A stretch of 60,000 nt of DNA from Symbiodinium natans (taxonomy: Eukaryota > Sar > Dinophyceae > Suessiales > Symbiodiniaceae): contig CAJNDS010002852.1 in the NCBI GenBank assembly GCA_905221605.1, forward strand, positions 126,001-186,000, read 5' to 3'. A program made the translations under genes and the position numbers. The notes under the pieces were generated by a model. That model was not told the origin of the DNA. It searched no databases and was given only the letters and a program-made list of their open reading frames with translations. This document shows positions 1 through 12,560 of the stretch, in pieces; the first letter of the stretch is position 1, and every line of letters starts with the position of its first letter.

Positions 1-1593
1 AGCCAAGTCTTTGGAGAATGGGGTAGGGTTGTGAATGTGCATGTTCCGAACTCAGCACAAGACTTGTGTTGATGCATGCTCTGATTTTGTTGCTTGCCCC
101 GCCCCTAGGTCATGACAGGAAAGTCGAAGTTTGGCAGTGCGTGTGCATTTGTGGAAATGGCGGCCTTGCAGCATGTCAGTCTTTGACAACGTTTGAATTG
201 TCACATGACCCCCTCTGGGAGGCCACACCTGGTGAAGCTGAAATTGCATTGAAGGTCCGCGCAACTTGGGACTTCACAACAATGCTGTAAAATGCCTTAG
301 ATATGAGACGCTTGGAGTATGTGTCAAAATTCAAGCACGCGCCAATCGACCGTGCATGTGTTCTCCGACTTGTAGTTGTATGTAGGTTTAGTGATGGAGA
401 GGAATTGGCTTCGCAGAGTATTTAGAATCTAGACGCCTGCGGCTTGAGAGCAGTGATGGTCGATCGCAGCCATTGTTTTCGCAAGAGACCAACTCCCCCA
501 GCACGTCCTTTTCGGGTTTAGGATTTGCCACGAACACTTGTCTTGTCATTCTGCCGCCTTGTAGTGTTTTGGGCACCCAGCATCTCCTCGTGGGGTTTAG
601 GGTTTGCCATCGTACGGTTTGGGCTTTCTAAAATCTGGGACTACAACGAAAAGGTGGTTGTGTACGCACAACGGCATACAGGCAAACATGTGGTTGACGT
701 ATTCCAGTTTTCTGAAATTTTGTCGCCAGCAGATTTCAGGCACTGCACCAGAAGTACGAGCCGAGGACCAGAGCGCATTGTTTGAGCACATACCAGCAGC
801 TTTTCACAGCCGTGTTGTGCATGATATTTTGTGCAGGATTGGCTCCATGACTGCTCCGGTGACTGTGACGTATTTCCAGCATGCTGGACGCGCTTAGATC
901 GCTATGTCTTTGACCTTAAAGCCTACATTGAAATGTAAATTGTGAACGTGCAAAACTTGTTCAGGTCTCAAAGCAGCGGAAAAGCAGCCTCTGCCTTATC
1001 ATGCATTCAACTTTTTTAGCTTGTCAACATACGCTTTTTTGTACATGTGTTTTGCCGAATGATGGATGACCCTGTGATATGGTTGCAAAAACTGGAAAGT
1101 TATAGTGTTTTCAGTGCTGGTGACGGTGCGAACCAGTGAGGCACAGACGTTTGCAGCGCCAGCTGGGTCGGGTTTCTCGCAAGCTGGTGGGTTTTCGAGG
1201 TATACACCGCCTGCACCTTATGCGTCGTGGCTTTGCACAAAATATGGTAGATTCCGTTTGTGCTGAGGTACCAAGTTTAGCGCGCCATGCGTTGAGAAAA
1301 GATGCCTGCACGAGCGTTGTAGTTTCATGGTCTTTCCGGCACTTGGGTAGCCAAGTGTCCGCGACACATTGACACAAAACTTGATTGTTCTTTCAGACGT
1401 CGATCTCTGCTCGTCCTACTTGTTTTTCTTTGCAGGGCACACTAACTTTAAAGAAGCCTGAGCGGACCTTGTGTGCTGCACGTGTTGCATCATTATCACT
1501 TATAACAAACGCAGAAGGTTGGCAATAATTCGAAGAACTCAGCGCGTTCTGCTTTGTAAGCCTGGGCCCTTCTATTCGTGATGGGCCTGCTCC
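1..1593. other. Non-coding stretch before first gene
   Basis: I see no supportable gene here; the open frames are short and overlap on both strands. Two short telomere-like phrases occur near 513-525 (CGGGTTTAGG) and 594-606 (GGGGTTTAGGGTTTG). They match the plant/dinoflagellate-type TTTAGGG unit but are isolated single units. Confidence 0.5.
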
Positions 1594-2907
1594 ATGGCTC
1601 CGGCAGGCTTGCTGAGCGGCAAGCTTAAGGAGGAATGGCCAGGTCGCCCGTGCTCCTCTCTGAGCCTTGCCCGTGCCCCGACCCGCGCGACTGAACACCA
1701 GCCGTCTTCAGCATGGTCATCTCGGCCGAACACAGCTCAAAGAGTTTCCCGACAAAGCAATGACGGTTACAACTTGGACACTCGGCCGGTGGCCAGGCCG
1801 CTGCGGCTGGAAAACGCCAGTGCGGATCTCATCCGAGACCTGGAGCGCCTGAGTGGTTTGCGGCCTCGATGCCGGCTTGCCGAGGAGCTCGTCCACAAGG
1901 CAAATGACAAATTGCATGAGTTTCTAGAGCTCCACACTTGTGCTGCAGATCCAGAGCGGCAGACCATGACTGGTACGGATCATGAAAACGAGTCGCTCAA
2001 GCAGCTCAACGCAAAGTTCGTTGAGCTCATGTCAGAAGTCGAAGAAGCCATGGCAGGTGGAACGGAGCCATCGCTTCCTCCTCTGATTTTGCGACCCGGA
2101 ACGATCCTTGAAGAGACGCTCGAAGCTCCCTCAAAGGTCTTTGTGATGATCCCTCTGCCTAGTCGCAGGGTGGAGGTGGTTGTGCTCTTGACGCGGGTCT
2201 CGGGTGACGTGCACCTCTATGGCTCGGATGTCGACCCACGGCCATCCCCGAGTTCTGAGCTGGAAGAAGAGGGTGGGGAGCTTTGCTACCGTCACGATCC
2301 CGAAAGCAGCGCAGGCAATGGAGCCAATGGAGCCAATGGAGCCAGTGGAGCTGGAGGCAATGGAAGCCATGGAGGCAATCGTGGTGTCAGGACTGCTTTG
2401 TATCTCTGCATCGAAGCTGATGGTGAGAATGGCCAGGCGTCCAGCGTTCGCCTCCGAGTGAATCTCAGAAGGCTAGTGGATGCCCAGGCAGCCAGCTTAC
2501 AAACCGCGTGCAAGAGGGTGGAGCAGAAGCTGGCGGTAATTCGCAATGATGCGGCGTACAGGCACAAGTTTGAAGAGCGACTTAAAGAAGTCAAAGAGCA
2601 CTTCAGGCAGAAAAGCCCAAGTAGGAGAAATTTCTGTAAGATTAACCTAATTCGTGCAAAGATGTATGGAGCAGATGGGGCCCGTACACAGCGCTCACAG
2701 CGAATGCAGCAGCAGCGTATGAGGATGCAGCATGCAGAGCTGCGGCGAGAGGAGCTGGACTTGAGGAGGGAGGAGAGAATGCAGTGGTGGATGGAGCGAC
2801 ACGAGCTCCGAAGACTGGAGAAGGAGAAGGAGCTCCAAGAGCAGCAGGAGGCTTTGCAGATGAGCCCAGGCTGCATGATAAGGTCGCACAATGTTGCACA
2901 TGTGTGA
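1594..2907 (+). CDS. Unknown protein with PPC-like beta region and coiled-coil tail
   Basis: This is a 437-codon open frame with consistent protein-like composition from about residue 70 onward. Residues ~75-155 are helical and Leu/Glu-rich. Residues ~180-290 form an alternating hydrophobic, beta-like region. It contains VEVVVLLTRVSGDVHLYGS and ends in VRLRVNLR, which resembles the bacterial-type pre-peptidase C-terminal (PPC) sandwich, where a GDxDLYVS turn is typical. A Gly/Asn/Ala/Ser run at ~241-262 comes from a 9-bp GAGCCAATG-like microrepeat inside the coding DNA. Residues ~360-428 are Arg/Glu/Gln/Met-rich (RREELDLRREERMQ) and should form a coiled coil. The first ~60 residues read less like protein, so the start may lie downstream or in an unseen exon. 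Coding status is likely. The PPC assignment is a motif-level inference and no specific function can be given. Confidence 0.6.
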   Translation: MAPAGLLSGKLKEEWPGRPCSSLSLARAPTRATEHQPSSAWSSRPNTAQRVSRQSNDGYNLDTRPVARPLRLENASADLIRDLERLSGLRPRCRLAEELVHKANDKLHEFLELHTCAADPERQTMTGTDHENESLKQLNAKFVELMSEVEEAMAGGTEPSLPPLILRPGTILEETLEAPSKVFVMIPLPSRRVEVVVLLTRVSGDVHLYGSDVDPRPSPSSELEEEGGELCYRHDPESSAGNGANGANGASGAGGNGSHGGNRGVRTALYLCIEADGENGQASSVRLRVNLRRLVDAQAASLQTACKRVEQKLAVIRNDAAYRHKFEERLKEVKEHFRQKSPSRRNFCKINLIRAKMYGADGARTQRSQRMQQQRMRMQHAELRREELDLRREERMQWWMERHELRRLEKEKELQEQQEALQMSPGCMIRSHNVAHV

Positions 2908-5900
2908 GAAAGATGACAAAAGACCTCGGTGATCCTCCCGAAGCTAGACACACTGCAATTTTTGCTTGATAGCAAGCTGAAGAAGTGACAGGCGTCTTGC
3001 AAAAGCTAAGGGAAGACAGACGGGCGGAGTGGATGACCAAGCTGGTCGTCTCTTGAATAAAGCAGGTTCGTGGGTTCCAGTGGATTGATTGCTGGGCTCG
3101 TCCTTCTGGCTTCGAGCACTCCAGATGCAGGAGCATTGTACGAAGGTTACAGAGTAAGGGCTGGCAAAGGTGCTAACGATGCTAAGTCCAAATCGTCCTC
3201 GGAGCTGAGGTGGCCACCTTCGCCTTGACCTTGTTTAAGGCGTGGGGGGGGGGGGGGGGCTGAGACATTCGGCCAAGTAGCTCCTCTTTTGGAATGGCCC
3301 ACCGGCATAGGTTGTTTGGGGGATGCCGGCCAAAGCCTGCTTCTAGGAACAACAACTTCATACGGACCTGCCAAGCGCCCGCTATGGACCCATGAACCTT
3401 TTATGGACCCGTAATACGGGCTTCTGTGGATGCCTTTTGACCTTTTATGCACCCCTTACCCCTCTGTGGACCCCATGCGACACGCTTCACAACCAACCTA
3501 GCATTTGTGGCACGTTAACACATCTCAAATAGCATGCGCTTTGATCACAGACTGCAACTGAACCGAAAGTACTCGCATGGGTTTGAGGCATGTTTGTACT
3601 TACTTACTGATACTTTGTGAGAATAGTTCGTGAATGCACACTAGCCTCTCGGGGCGAGCTGAGTTCCTTCTCAACCGCTAGGTTGCCCCGCTTTGTGGCC
3701 AAATGGCCCGGCTTGTGCTGCCAGACTGGGATTTGGGGGTTGTCCCGCGGCTTGGCGCCCGTGTTCGGGGATGATGCTCATGATGCTTCTCATGACGGCT
3801 CGGGGCCCCGGCCGGCCCAACAGAATGCAGGCAAACAAGCAGCTGTAGTTGCAGGACATGTGACGTGCAGACGATACAAATTGTCCCTAGAACTCCGTCC
3901 GACTGTGTACACCTCGTCGGGGGCACGCGATGCAGAAGAGATGGTGATGGCAGTCAGGATTGGTAGCATGTTTGTGATGTTGCAAACCTTTCCACGTATT
4001 GAGCCCACCTGCCCGTCACTTCCAAAAACCCTGCTTCGGATTCCGCAGTTGCTGTCTCTTAGGCTCGTGAACTCTCCCCCTCTGAAGCTTGGCTCCTTTG
4101 GATGAACAGCTTGTGAAAGCCCCCGCTTTGCCACCTAAACCCTTGTAGGCTTTCTGGGAGGTTAGCCAACCGCTGAACCCGAATCCCCGAATCGTAGCTT
4201 CTACAACCCTCCTGGCCTCATGCCTGTGGGGTTCAACCCTAGGGACTACTTTGTAGGATTTAGGGTTTCGGGATACACTGCTACTATGTGTAGAATTATC
4301 TCTGAACATCTCTGAAGGCCTACTTTGGCGTTGCCCCGAAGCCTCTTGCAGCGGGGTCACGGCAGGATTCTGCACTAGTTGTCGGTGCGGTGCAGATCGT
4401 GGGGACTTTGTAGGTTCAAGAGGCTGTCAGATCCCCCCCAAGGACAGGACCACACAATGCAGAGACCTGCATCCTGGACCCTCAGCCATAAGCCCGCATC
4501 GGCTGGGGCCCCGCGGAACCTCAATGGTGCTCGTGATGCTACCTCCTCCAGCCTTGGGCCCTGCCCCAGCTGGGAAATCGTGCCCTTTTGCTTCCGTACT
4601 CCCTTCAAAAAAAAAGCAGGCAATGATGGCGGCAGGGTTTGTCAGCTACCGGCACTATCGCCACTCCCCCCCACCCCAGGTCCCTCACAAGCTTTCGTCG
4701 TAGTGTCTCCTCCTCACGTTGTTTTGTCTAGGCAAGCTGCAGTGTTCTTCTGTCATTGTGTAGGTCAAGAACATGCAACCTCTTGCCCGCGGAGTGAGCA
4801 AAGGCTGTGCAGAGACGTGCATTGTTGGAGATTGTTGGCTTGTTTCCGAAGGAAGTTGACTCGGAAGTCTGATTTCGTAGACCCGGAGGCAAGAGATCCT
4901 CCGGGCACGGGCAACGATTGAAATCTATCGAACGTGCAGGTCTCAGAGATTCGAGGCTTACCATGGCGAAGCAGATTTTTGGGTTTATATCAGTGCCACC
5001 TGGCAAGGCCAGTTCCCGGAGAAGTTGGCCACTGGGCCCATATCTGAGCACTCTTCAACGCCCGGTGCCCAGCATCATGAGTACCCACTTCGCACCAGCA
5101 TTGCCGAATCGAAGCGGAGCTGTCATCGCGTGATCTTCATGCAGATTCATGCTTGAGATTCATGCTTGGGATGTGAGTGTAGAGCCTAGCGTAGCCTAGC
5201 GCTTGTTTGCTTGTTTGCGCGGCGTGTAGAAAGAAGCCTGGCAGAGTTGGGCTGAGCTCGAGGCCAGAAGACCCGGAAGGTCAGCTGCATCCAAACCTGC
5301 CTCCTTTCTGGTTTGTACGGTCTTGTCAGCCCAGAAACTGGTTTGGGCCAGGTGGGTCAGGTGACCCGGACATCGACGTTGCAGAGACTTCGCAAAGGAC
5401 CCTCTTGGCCAGAGCCTCACCATGCGCAGGGTGAAGCATATTAGGGCTTTACCTTTGTGACTTTGTGACTTGTGGAAGCTTCTCCGGAATCCCCCGGCAG
5501 GCTTCGCAAGAATCATTCTCCAGCTTGTTGTGAGCGCATCCTGGGCTTTGCTGCCCTGCCAAGGAAGTTAATGTCAGGCAAGAAAAGGCTCACCCACATC
5601 CAAGCTGACAGTCATCCCACAGGGATGCACGTGCAGTGAAAGCTTCGGCTGATGTGTGGTCTCACCTTTGATGCGAATAAGCGTCATCGGGCAGACATGC
5701 TGTCAAGAGCCATATGTGTCACGATGGAAGAAACATGGGCGAGTCCTGTGAAGCATGGCGAGGTGAGACAGGGTATGATACGGTTTGCAGCTCGAGTCAG
5801 TTTCTGAAGTCTTCCAATGCCAGGACAAGCTCCAGTACCGCCTGTTCTCAGATGATGGGGTTCGGATTGCATGTTGTTGATGGGGCTCTGCAACAGTTGG

Positions 5901-8429
5901 CAATTTCAGAGTTCTTTGCCAGGATTTTCTGATGTATGCTCGAGCGAATCTGGAGGTGGACCGTCTCGAAAGCTGCCAGTATTGAACCTGTTGCTGCATG
6001 CAAACCCAAGTGGCTGCAAGTTTACGTAGCCTGGATCCTGGTTCTTGGTGTGATCGCACAGGCTCGACAGGTCTCCTTCTACCTGTACAACCCTTGTGAG
6101 AAGGTTGCTAACCTGTTCAATGCAGACAAGCCGGATTCACAGTTCGACACAGTGCTTGGACATGTTACATGCTCTGAGGTCTTCTGAGGCCTTCAGGCTA
6201 GTTGAGTTGAGATGACACTATAAAGTCGCACTACATCTGTTCCTTTCGTTCTTACACCTGCCGTGAAGGCTGAAACTTTCAATTCTCCGGTTGGTGCTTG
6301 CTTCCTCCTGTAATTTCGTGTCAGTGATAAATCAGTGTCCTTGCTACAGCCGCCGATGCTTGAGTTGGGAAACGGGTGCACAACACTTGGTCTGGTTCAG
6401 CGGAAATGCCGGGAATGCCTGTAAACTACCAAGTTGTGTAACTTTTTGTCAACACAAGCGAAGAAAGACATATGTTTCAAGACGCTCAAAATCAGTCTTG
6501 CAGCAGCGGCTGAGTGGGAGGGAGTGATACGTACCCAAAGGGTTCCTCCCGCCGTTCGCTTAGGCCGGCTTTCACCATGTCGTGGAACGCTGCCCTGAGC
6601 CAAGTTCGCCGCAGGCAGCTTGCTTTGAGCGTTGAAAGAACGTTGGATGTTCCCTTTTTCAGGACAGAACGGAATGGCGCATTATGCAGGAAAGGTGTGA
6701 GAACTGCCAGCCCGCCCTGCCTGTTTGGGCAGTGGCAGTTGATGTCTCAAGCATCTGTATCATCTGTGCACACAGGTTTTCACCCAAGCATCTGACTTGC
6801 TCATGCTATGGAAAGCAGCAGGCCGCCACAATTTCAGTCAGAACTCCAATGAGAAATAATGACTGGGTGCTGAGTGTCTGTGATCCTGTGGCTGCAAGGT
6901 AGCATGGATTCGGCACCACAGGAAGCCGGTTGGAGATGGCATCTTCAATTGCATGGAGATTCATGTCCGGGCCACAAACAGCAGCCTTGTCCCAGTCACT
7001 TCAATCCATGCGGTCATCAAGCCAAGTCTACTGCAGGTGCCCGGATTGTATTCAGATGGCAGCAGGGTGGTTGGCTGCTCAGTGTTTGGCTTCTTTACGC
7101 AGTGGTGGGACTGCGGCTTCAACCTATGAGGTCTGGTGCCCACTCCTAGGAAGAGCAGACCTTTCGGTTCCTGTGGATGAAAGCTATGAGGTCCGTGTTC
7201 AGGTCTCCACTAGAGCCATCCCTTGACTGCGACTGACAGGCTCAGCGATTGCTCACCAAGCAGCCGACTTGGAACGATGAAGTGCAGATCTGAGATGTGC
7301 TGAGTGTTGTTGACAATTTCGGAAGAAGCAGTACAGAGATCACAGTTTCCTCAGGTCGAGAGCCTTGTGCTGGACTTCAAGGGTCGTCACATCCTTTCGT
7401 CTGCAAAGAACTTCCAGCTTGCATTGCCCAGACCTTAAAGGCATACTTGTGCTGGCAAGGCATGGAAAACTTCAGACAGCTAAACCACATGGCATGTCGC
7501 CAGACTTCCAGGTCTCAGAAGCCTGAACACGTCCTTTGCCAGTCCTACGCTCAAAGTGGCACATGCAACTGCTCAATGACGTACAAGAGAAGAGGCTATG
7601 TCAAGCAGCTAAAGGTACGGCAAAATCGGGCCCCAGACGTTCAGCTTGGATTTCAAGTGCCTTTGACTTGAGAGCTTCCTGCTATTCTCTAGCATGTGAA
7701 AGCACTTGGCTGTGACCTGCAGGTATCCGCTTAGCGTGGTCCAGGCGTTCGGCATCTCGTTAACGACCCTCTTTTGGACTTGACGTCGGGGCTGCAAGAC
7801 GTTCAGCTCTTGCCTCCCTCAAGGACCATGCTTACATCAGCTTCTCTAATGTCAAGTTCGATGATATGCCAGATGTACCCGAGGCTCAGGCTGGCCAATG
7901 GATGTTGGCCATGTCTTAGTAGCCCAGGGTTGTCACAACGCTGAGTTCAGGCCAGTGCTTTAGAAGCAAACCTCAATGCTATGGTGAGAACTCAGAACTT
8001 GGTGTGGCTGGGCGTTTCCTGGCCACACTTCGCACCACATTTGCATTTTGATTGCTTGCACGATCTTGGAAATCATTTGCTTTTCTGCTTTTTACAGCGG
8101 CGATGGATTTGCACCATATTCTGAGACAAGCAGGTGTTTTAACCAAGCTCGAAGATGTTCCATCCCGCTGTTTACGAGCTGCCGAATTCGCTAGGCTTCA
8201 GGGCACCCGCCTCAACTGCCTGAACCACCGTTGCTCTTGCAGCACGCGCACAGACACACAGACAGACAGAGAGAAAGGCAAAGCTACAGTGAACTGTGGA
8301 AGTTTAAACCGGGCATTGTTTTTCATGCCCATCATTGGGGGAGAAAAAAAAGAAGGCGTTACCGTTCGGCGTTCAATGGGGGGAAGCGGGCTTGTAATGT
8401 AGCGCGCTGCGCAAATATGGCGCAAGTGA
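2908..8429. other. Long intergenic or intronic stretch
   Basis: No gene can be supported. A pure G run of 16 lies at 3244-3259. A TTTAGGGTTT phrase lies near 4257-4268. Short direct repeats occur at 5150-5175 (GATTCATGCTTG) and 5185-5215. A few short frames such as 6088-6187 and 7030-7224 have protein-like composition and could be exons or decayed exons. No domain is recognisable and no splice frame can be fixed. Confidence 0.4.
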
Positions 8430-8990
8430 CGCAGTTATCATGAGAAACGCGAGAGAACTCGCTGGATCGAGTAAAGTCCTAACGTATAGCACGGGCGATT
8501 CACATCATGACAGACGCGGGAGACTGCGCTGGTCCAAGCAGAATCTTCAATCAGCTATCTTGACAATCGCGGGAGAACGCGTTGGGTCGGGCAGAATGCT
8601 ATAAAATGCACAGGCGACTTAGTTATCATGTGCTATCATAACAATGCAGGAGAACACTCTGGATCCAGCAGAGTCCAATGAGATGGGTCAACTATCATGG
8701 TGACCGCGGGAGAACGGGGTCATTCAGAATCTTCAGTCATTGCACCAGCGAAATAGCTATCCTGACATGACATTGTAGTAGAACGCACTGGGTCGAGCGG
8801 AATCCGCTAGTGTGGCGCGCGTCTCAACTGTCATGACGAACGCGAACATATAGCACCGGCGACTCAGCCATCAGGACGCACGTGCGAGAACGTGCTGGTC
8901 AAGCTTGATCTTCAATCATAGCACAACGGGCTCATGTATCCTGCATGATGTGGGAGAGCGCGTTGGGTCAGCACACTGCGCAAATATGAC
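8430..8990 (+). repeat. Diverged ~72-bp tandem repeat
   Basis: About eight degenerate copies follow one another. The recurring core reads roughly TATCATGAC, then CGCGGGAGAACGCGCTGGGTC, then AGCAGAATC, then TTCAATCAT, then a GGCGACTCAG-like end. Clear anchors are GGGAGA(A/C) near 8518, 8571, 8650, 8708 and 8952, and TGGGTC or TGGATC near 8462, 8582, 8660 and 8962. The copies differ by many substitutions and small indels, so this is an old satellite with no coding potential. The adjacent segment at ~8260-8290 has a short CAGA-rich microsatellite. Confidence 0.65.
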
Positions 8991-11160
8991 AATGTGGCTT
9001 TGCTTGGATTTGTTTGCGGGGCTTACACGCAGCTTGCGCGCACGTTATGTTAAACAGGCCTTGCCAAGCTCTGATCGTTCAGGCATCGTTGAGAGGTGTC
9101 AATGATGGACCAGGCGGACTGCGCATGGGCCATTCAAAGTCTGCGACATACCTCACAAGCTTCCAATATTTTTGTAAACATATAGTGGCTCAGTCGTGAA
9201 CTGCCGTCCGCTCAGAGAACTGTTTGACTCGGGCGTTCCAGATGTATAAAACTTCGTGCCGTGGGGCGTTCCAGTCAATGCTCGCGTCAGGACCGACAAT
9301 GGGTCGAAGTAAACGACGATGCTCCACGTTCAATTTGTGCGACTCTGTTCACTGTTCGGTGGATTGTTCTGTAACCGGCTGCAAAACAGGCAAAGGGACC
9401 GATACCTTGAGATACGATTTGAAGGCAGAAATCCAATACGCAAACTGGATTTCAGTTGGTTCGCCAGCCAGGCCCGAGCGTTCCTTCGCAAAACTGAGTT
9501 GTATTTCAAGCTTTGGTGCTGTCCAACAAAGCACTCCGCCCACAGCGTTCACTGGGAAATCTGATTAGTGCTTTGCGTTCATTGGGGTTTAGATGTATTT
9601 GGAAGGGGTGGGTTCGACTTCCGTTGCCGGCAGTAGATACTTCTCGCTCAAGGTGTCCATTTTCGTCCCTTCCCAGGAAACCTGGACTTTACGGATGGGA
9701 GGGTGCCTGTGCCAGTGGCGCACTGCGGGGCTCTCTTAGCAGACGCGCGCACGCAATGTAACAATACGCCTTTCATTGCTTTTGGTCACCTGGAGGGCAT
9801 CGGGCTTTGCAGGACCTCCCATGTTGCACTCACTTTACCGAGTACTGAGCCTACGCAAATCTCCTAGCCATGGCGAAGAACTCGCTTCCATCGTTAGATC
9901 AGCTGCTGGGCATGCATCCTGGGGGCACCTTCGCAAAAGGCACACCCGCACAATGACTTTTCCGAACCTGTTCCAGAGCAACAGACAGGGGAGGAACAAC
10001 AAACAACAGTCGAAACACGAGCCGGCGCTGCCGAGCTGAAAGACTGCAGTCCACCTTGGTTCCCTAGGGGTGTCATGCTCGGGCCGTGAACTGTCGCATT
10101 GCTCAGGCTCTCTCTTGCCTTTAGCTCTGTGCCTGGCAGCCTCCAGCGTGCTCCTTTGCGATCGAGGATAGCAGGAGTTCGGCTCGTTGAGCCCTCAAAG
10201 CCCTCGGGCCCAAATCCTGGTTATTCATTTGCACTAGGCAGATGGACAAGACAAACAGACGAACAGCCACGAACACACACGCACACACACACACACGCAC
10301 ACGTGCACGCACACGCGCAGGTACACGCGCGCGCACGCGCACGCAAGCGCGCACGAACACGCACGAACTTGGAAGCAACCCAAAATCTAGGAAGAGCTGG
10401 TATGTAGGACTACGTGTATTTTAGTTTCACATTGACGGACATGTATGTTGGCTAGTACTGTGTTGCGTGCGCTGAGCAGCGGCCACGCCACTCGTTGGCA
10501 GCCCCAATTCAGATCTGGCCGGCAGCTGAATGAGTGAGGACACACTGATGTGCACGACCTCACTGAAGCCAGGAAAGGACTGTGACAGATACATTGTCAA
10601 GTGTTTTCGATGTTCAGCACCACTATGTGATTCCGCCAGCTTCCGCCTAGCTCGCCGGCTGCATGTTCTTCAGCCCTTGATATTTTAAAAAAGTGCCTGG
10701 AGCTGTCAGGCTCCACAGAATTCCAAACACTTGTAGTGCCAGACAAACTGGTGAGATAGGATTGACCACGCATTTCGAACTGTTTTTTCTCATGGTTGCC
10801 ATGGTCGTTGTTGTATCCACGTTTGCATCCACGGGACCTTCCGCATGACTCCCAAAAAACCCCAAAATGGGCAACCAACAGCTGCCTGAGTCGCTTGATG
10901 CGACTCCAAGATGGACACAGTTTCGCCTAGCGGACTCAAGAGTTCTTGCAGAGTTCTTGCTGCCAGGCACGTTTGCACATGATTCTCAAAGCCTTCCGTG
11001 CTTTCAGACGCTGTTTCTCGCTTGTTACTCATGTTGGATGTCAGACGGCTTGGCTCACGAGACTAAGCGAGCAAGTGCCTTCAACACCTCAGCTGAGCCA
11101 GAGCGAGTCCCGTCCTTTGACGCGGCCAATCACGCGTGCAGCCACCGCATGGCGGACCGA
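8991..11160. other. Intergenic stretch, no gene seen
   Basis: No gene is supportable here. It contains the CA/CG-rich microsatellite listed separately. Open frames are short and are shadowed on both strands. Confidence 0.45.
10271..10366 (+). repeat. (CA/CG)n microsatellite
   Basis: This is alternating purine-pyrimidine DNA made of ACAC, GCAC and GCGC steps over about 95 bp. It is continuous enough to adopt left-handed DNA in principle. The Arg/Thr-His frames across it on both strands are artefacts of the repeat. Confidence 0.9.
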
Positions 11161-11602
11161 GGCACCATGGACGTGACAATGGGGAGCATTGCGCCTACGG
11201 GGCTGAAGGGGAAGCTCGCTGCCCTCGAGGCGCAGCCCCGGCGCATGGCATGCGATGGGGTTGCAACGAAACAGAAGCAACCTGTTCAAAAGATGGTCCA
11301 AGCGTGATCGGCAGTTGCTGGTCAGGATTTCATCTCCATGCAGAATGAAGAGCTGGCTGCGCAACGTCAGGACCTGGGGGACCAGGGAATCCTCGTACCT
11401 TGAGCTCCACCGCTGCAAATACCGCTGCTTGGGCAGGAAATTGAGAGCCTCCGTGGTGACAAGGCCGGCATCGAGGCCTGGTGTTAGTGTCAGCGGCACG
11501 GAAGGCAGACGTGATTCGCGCCACGTGCTGCCAGGAACACTATCAGGGACAGCTGCAGGAGCTCAAGAAGACCATGGTCGGGGACGTGCAGCGCCTTCAG
11601 GA
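11161..11602 (+). repeat. 442-bp direct repeat, copy A
   Basis: This block is identical by eye to 14054-14495, and every reading frame of the two blocks gives the same peptides. It holds candidate coiled-coil exons separated by intron-like sequence. One frame at ~11335-11405 gives MQNEELAAQRQDLGDQG. Another at the 3' end gives QGQLQELKKTMVGDVQRLQ. Identity stops abruptly after CTTCAGGA. The following exons (11647-11938) pair with those after copy B but are diverged at silent sites. Confidence 0.9.
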
Positions 11603-11938
11603 CCGGCGTTTAAGAAGCTGTTTTGGGTAAGAAGTGGTTTCAGAAGGACGAAGTGAAGAGACACTTTGCGCAACAAAAAGCAGAGAATGCCCGCCACCCT
11701 TGCTCGTGTTAAACTGCCAGTTGCTCTTGTGTAATCTGACTGAACAAGTAGAAAGGTGGATCAGCTGCCGGCCAGGTCTGCAACAGCAAATCACGACTTT
11801 GAAGGGGGAGAAAACGCAGCAAGCTTGGCATCAGCGCATCGCCTCAACCTGCTGTATAATTCCCGCTGTTGGCGAGGTCTTTGCAGCAGCAGATCCTCGG
11901 GCTCCAGCGGCGAATCCAAGAAATCGAGGAGCAGGCTT
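11470..11938 (+). CDS. Coiled-coil protein, exon set A (partial, multi-exon)
   Basis: Four short exons read as one coiled coil. Exon A1 ends with QLQELKKTMVGDVQRLQ at about 11600. Exon A2 (11647-11692) gives DEVKRHFAQQKAENA. Exon A3 (11776-11815) gives LQQQITTLKGEKT. Exon A4 (11877 to ~11937) gives SLQQQILGLQRRIQEIEEQ. The boundaries come from aligning set B: the A2|A3 and A3|A4 joins keep frame with introns 11693-11775 and 11816-11876, both with GC donors and AG|G acceptors. The A1 donor is unresolved and may be GA. Upstream and downstream exons were not found. Function is unknown; heptad-like Leu/Gln/Ile spacing argues for a coiled coil. All differences from set B in exons 2-4 are synonymous, which supports real coding sequence under selection. 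Confidence 0.65.
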
Positions 11939-12385
11939 CCCTCTTTGCTCTCGCATTACCCTCGGTGGTTGGGAGAGCCCGGTGTTAACTTGGAGGTGGA
12001 AGCTCTGGATACACAACGCGTTGCTTGTTCCTATGCCTTGCGAGGGGTTGGAGTCACTCACACAGTCGGGCTTTCACCGGCTAGAAGCTTTCCACTCCAA
12101 GGCCGTCCGAAAAATGCAGGGAGTAAAGGCCATGGACCCGGAGCGTCCCACCATCAAGAACAGGCGGTCAGATCGCTGGCCGGGTAACCGCCGCTCACCC
12201 ACCACATCCACAAAGCACAGTTCAAATTCGTCGGGCTTGTTCTCAGACCCGATCCCACAGCCCTTGCAAGAAGCTCCTGACTTCCAACCTCTCCGAAGTT
12301 TCTGTTACAGAATGCGATTCGCTGGCGGGGAGGATTTCTGGAGTTGCAAAGGGCTGCAAAGAATGGCCTGTAGGTTTCTTTTGCT
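11939..12385. other. Sequence after exon set A, no gene resolved
   Basis: An open frame continues through here, but its composition is not protein-like after the EEQ of exon A4. I infer intron or intergenic DNA. Confidence 0.35.
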
Positions 12386-12389
12386 TACT

Positions 12390-12560
12390 GCGATGTTTAG
12401 GGTCGGGGGGGGGGGGGGGGGTCTTAGGGTTTTAAAGATTTTTTGGGCTTTAGGGTTTGTGCGGCTTCAACCATTCTGAGGGTTTTTTTGGGGGGTTTTA
12501 GGCGTTTAGGTGTTTTTGGCTTTTGCTCGTAGTGTTTTCACGGTTTTCATAGTTAGTAGG
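12390..12560 (+). repeat. Degenerate telomere-like TTTAGGG tract with G17 run
   Basis: TTTAGGG or TTTTAGG units recur at about 12396, 12423, 12450, 12478 and 12498, separated by T-rich and G-rich filler. A run of 17 G lies at 12405-12421. This resembles interstitial TTTAGGG-type telomeric DNA in advanced decay. The repeat type is known for dinoflagellates and plants; the origin here is an inference. Confidence 0.5.

Noticed and set aside
2292-3136. 236- and 164-codon minus frames rich in Ser/Leu/Cys
   Set aside because: Antisense shadows of the coiled-coil end of the 437-aa gene.
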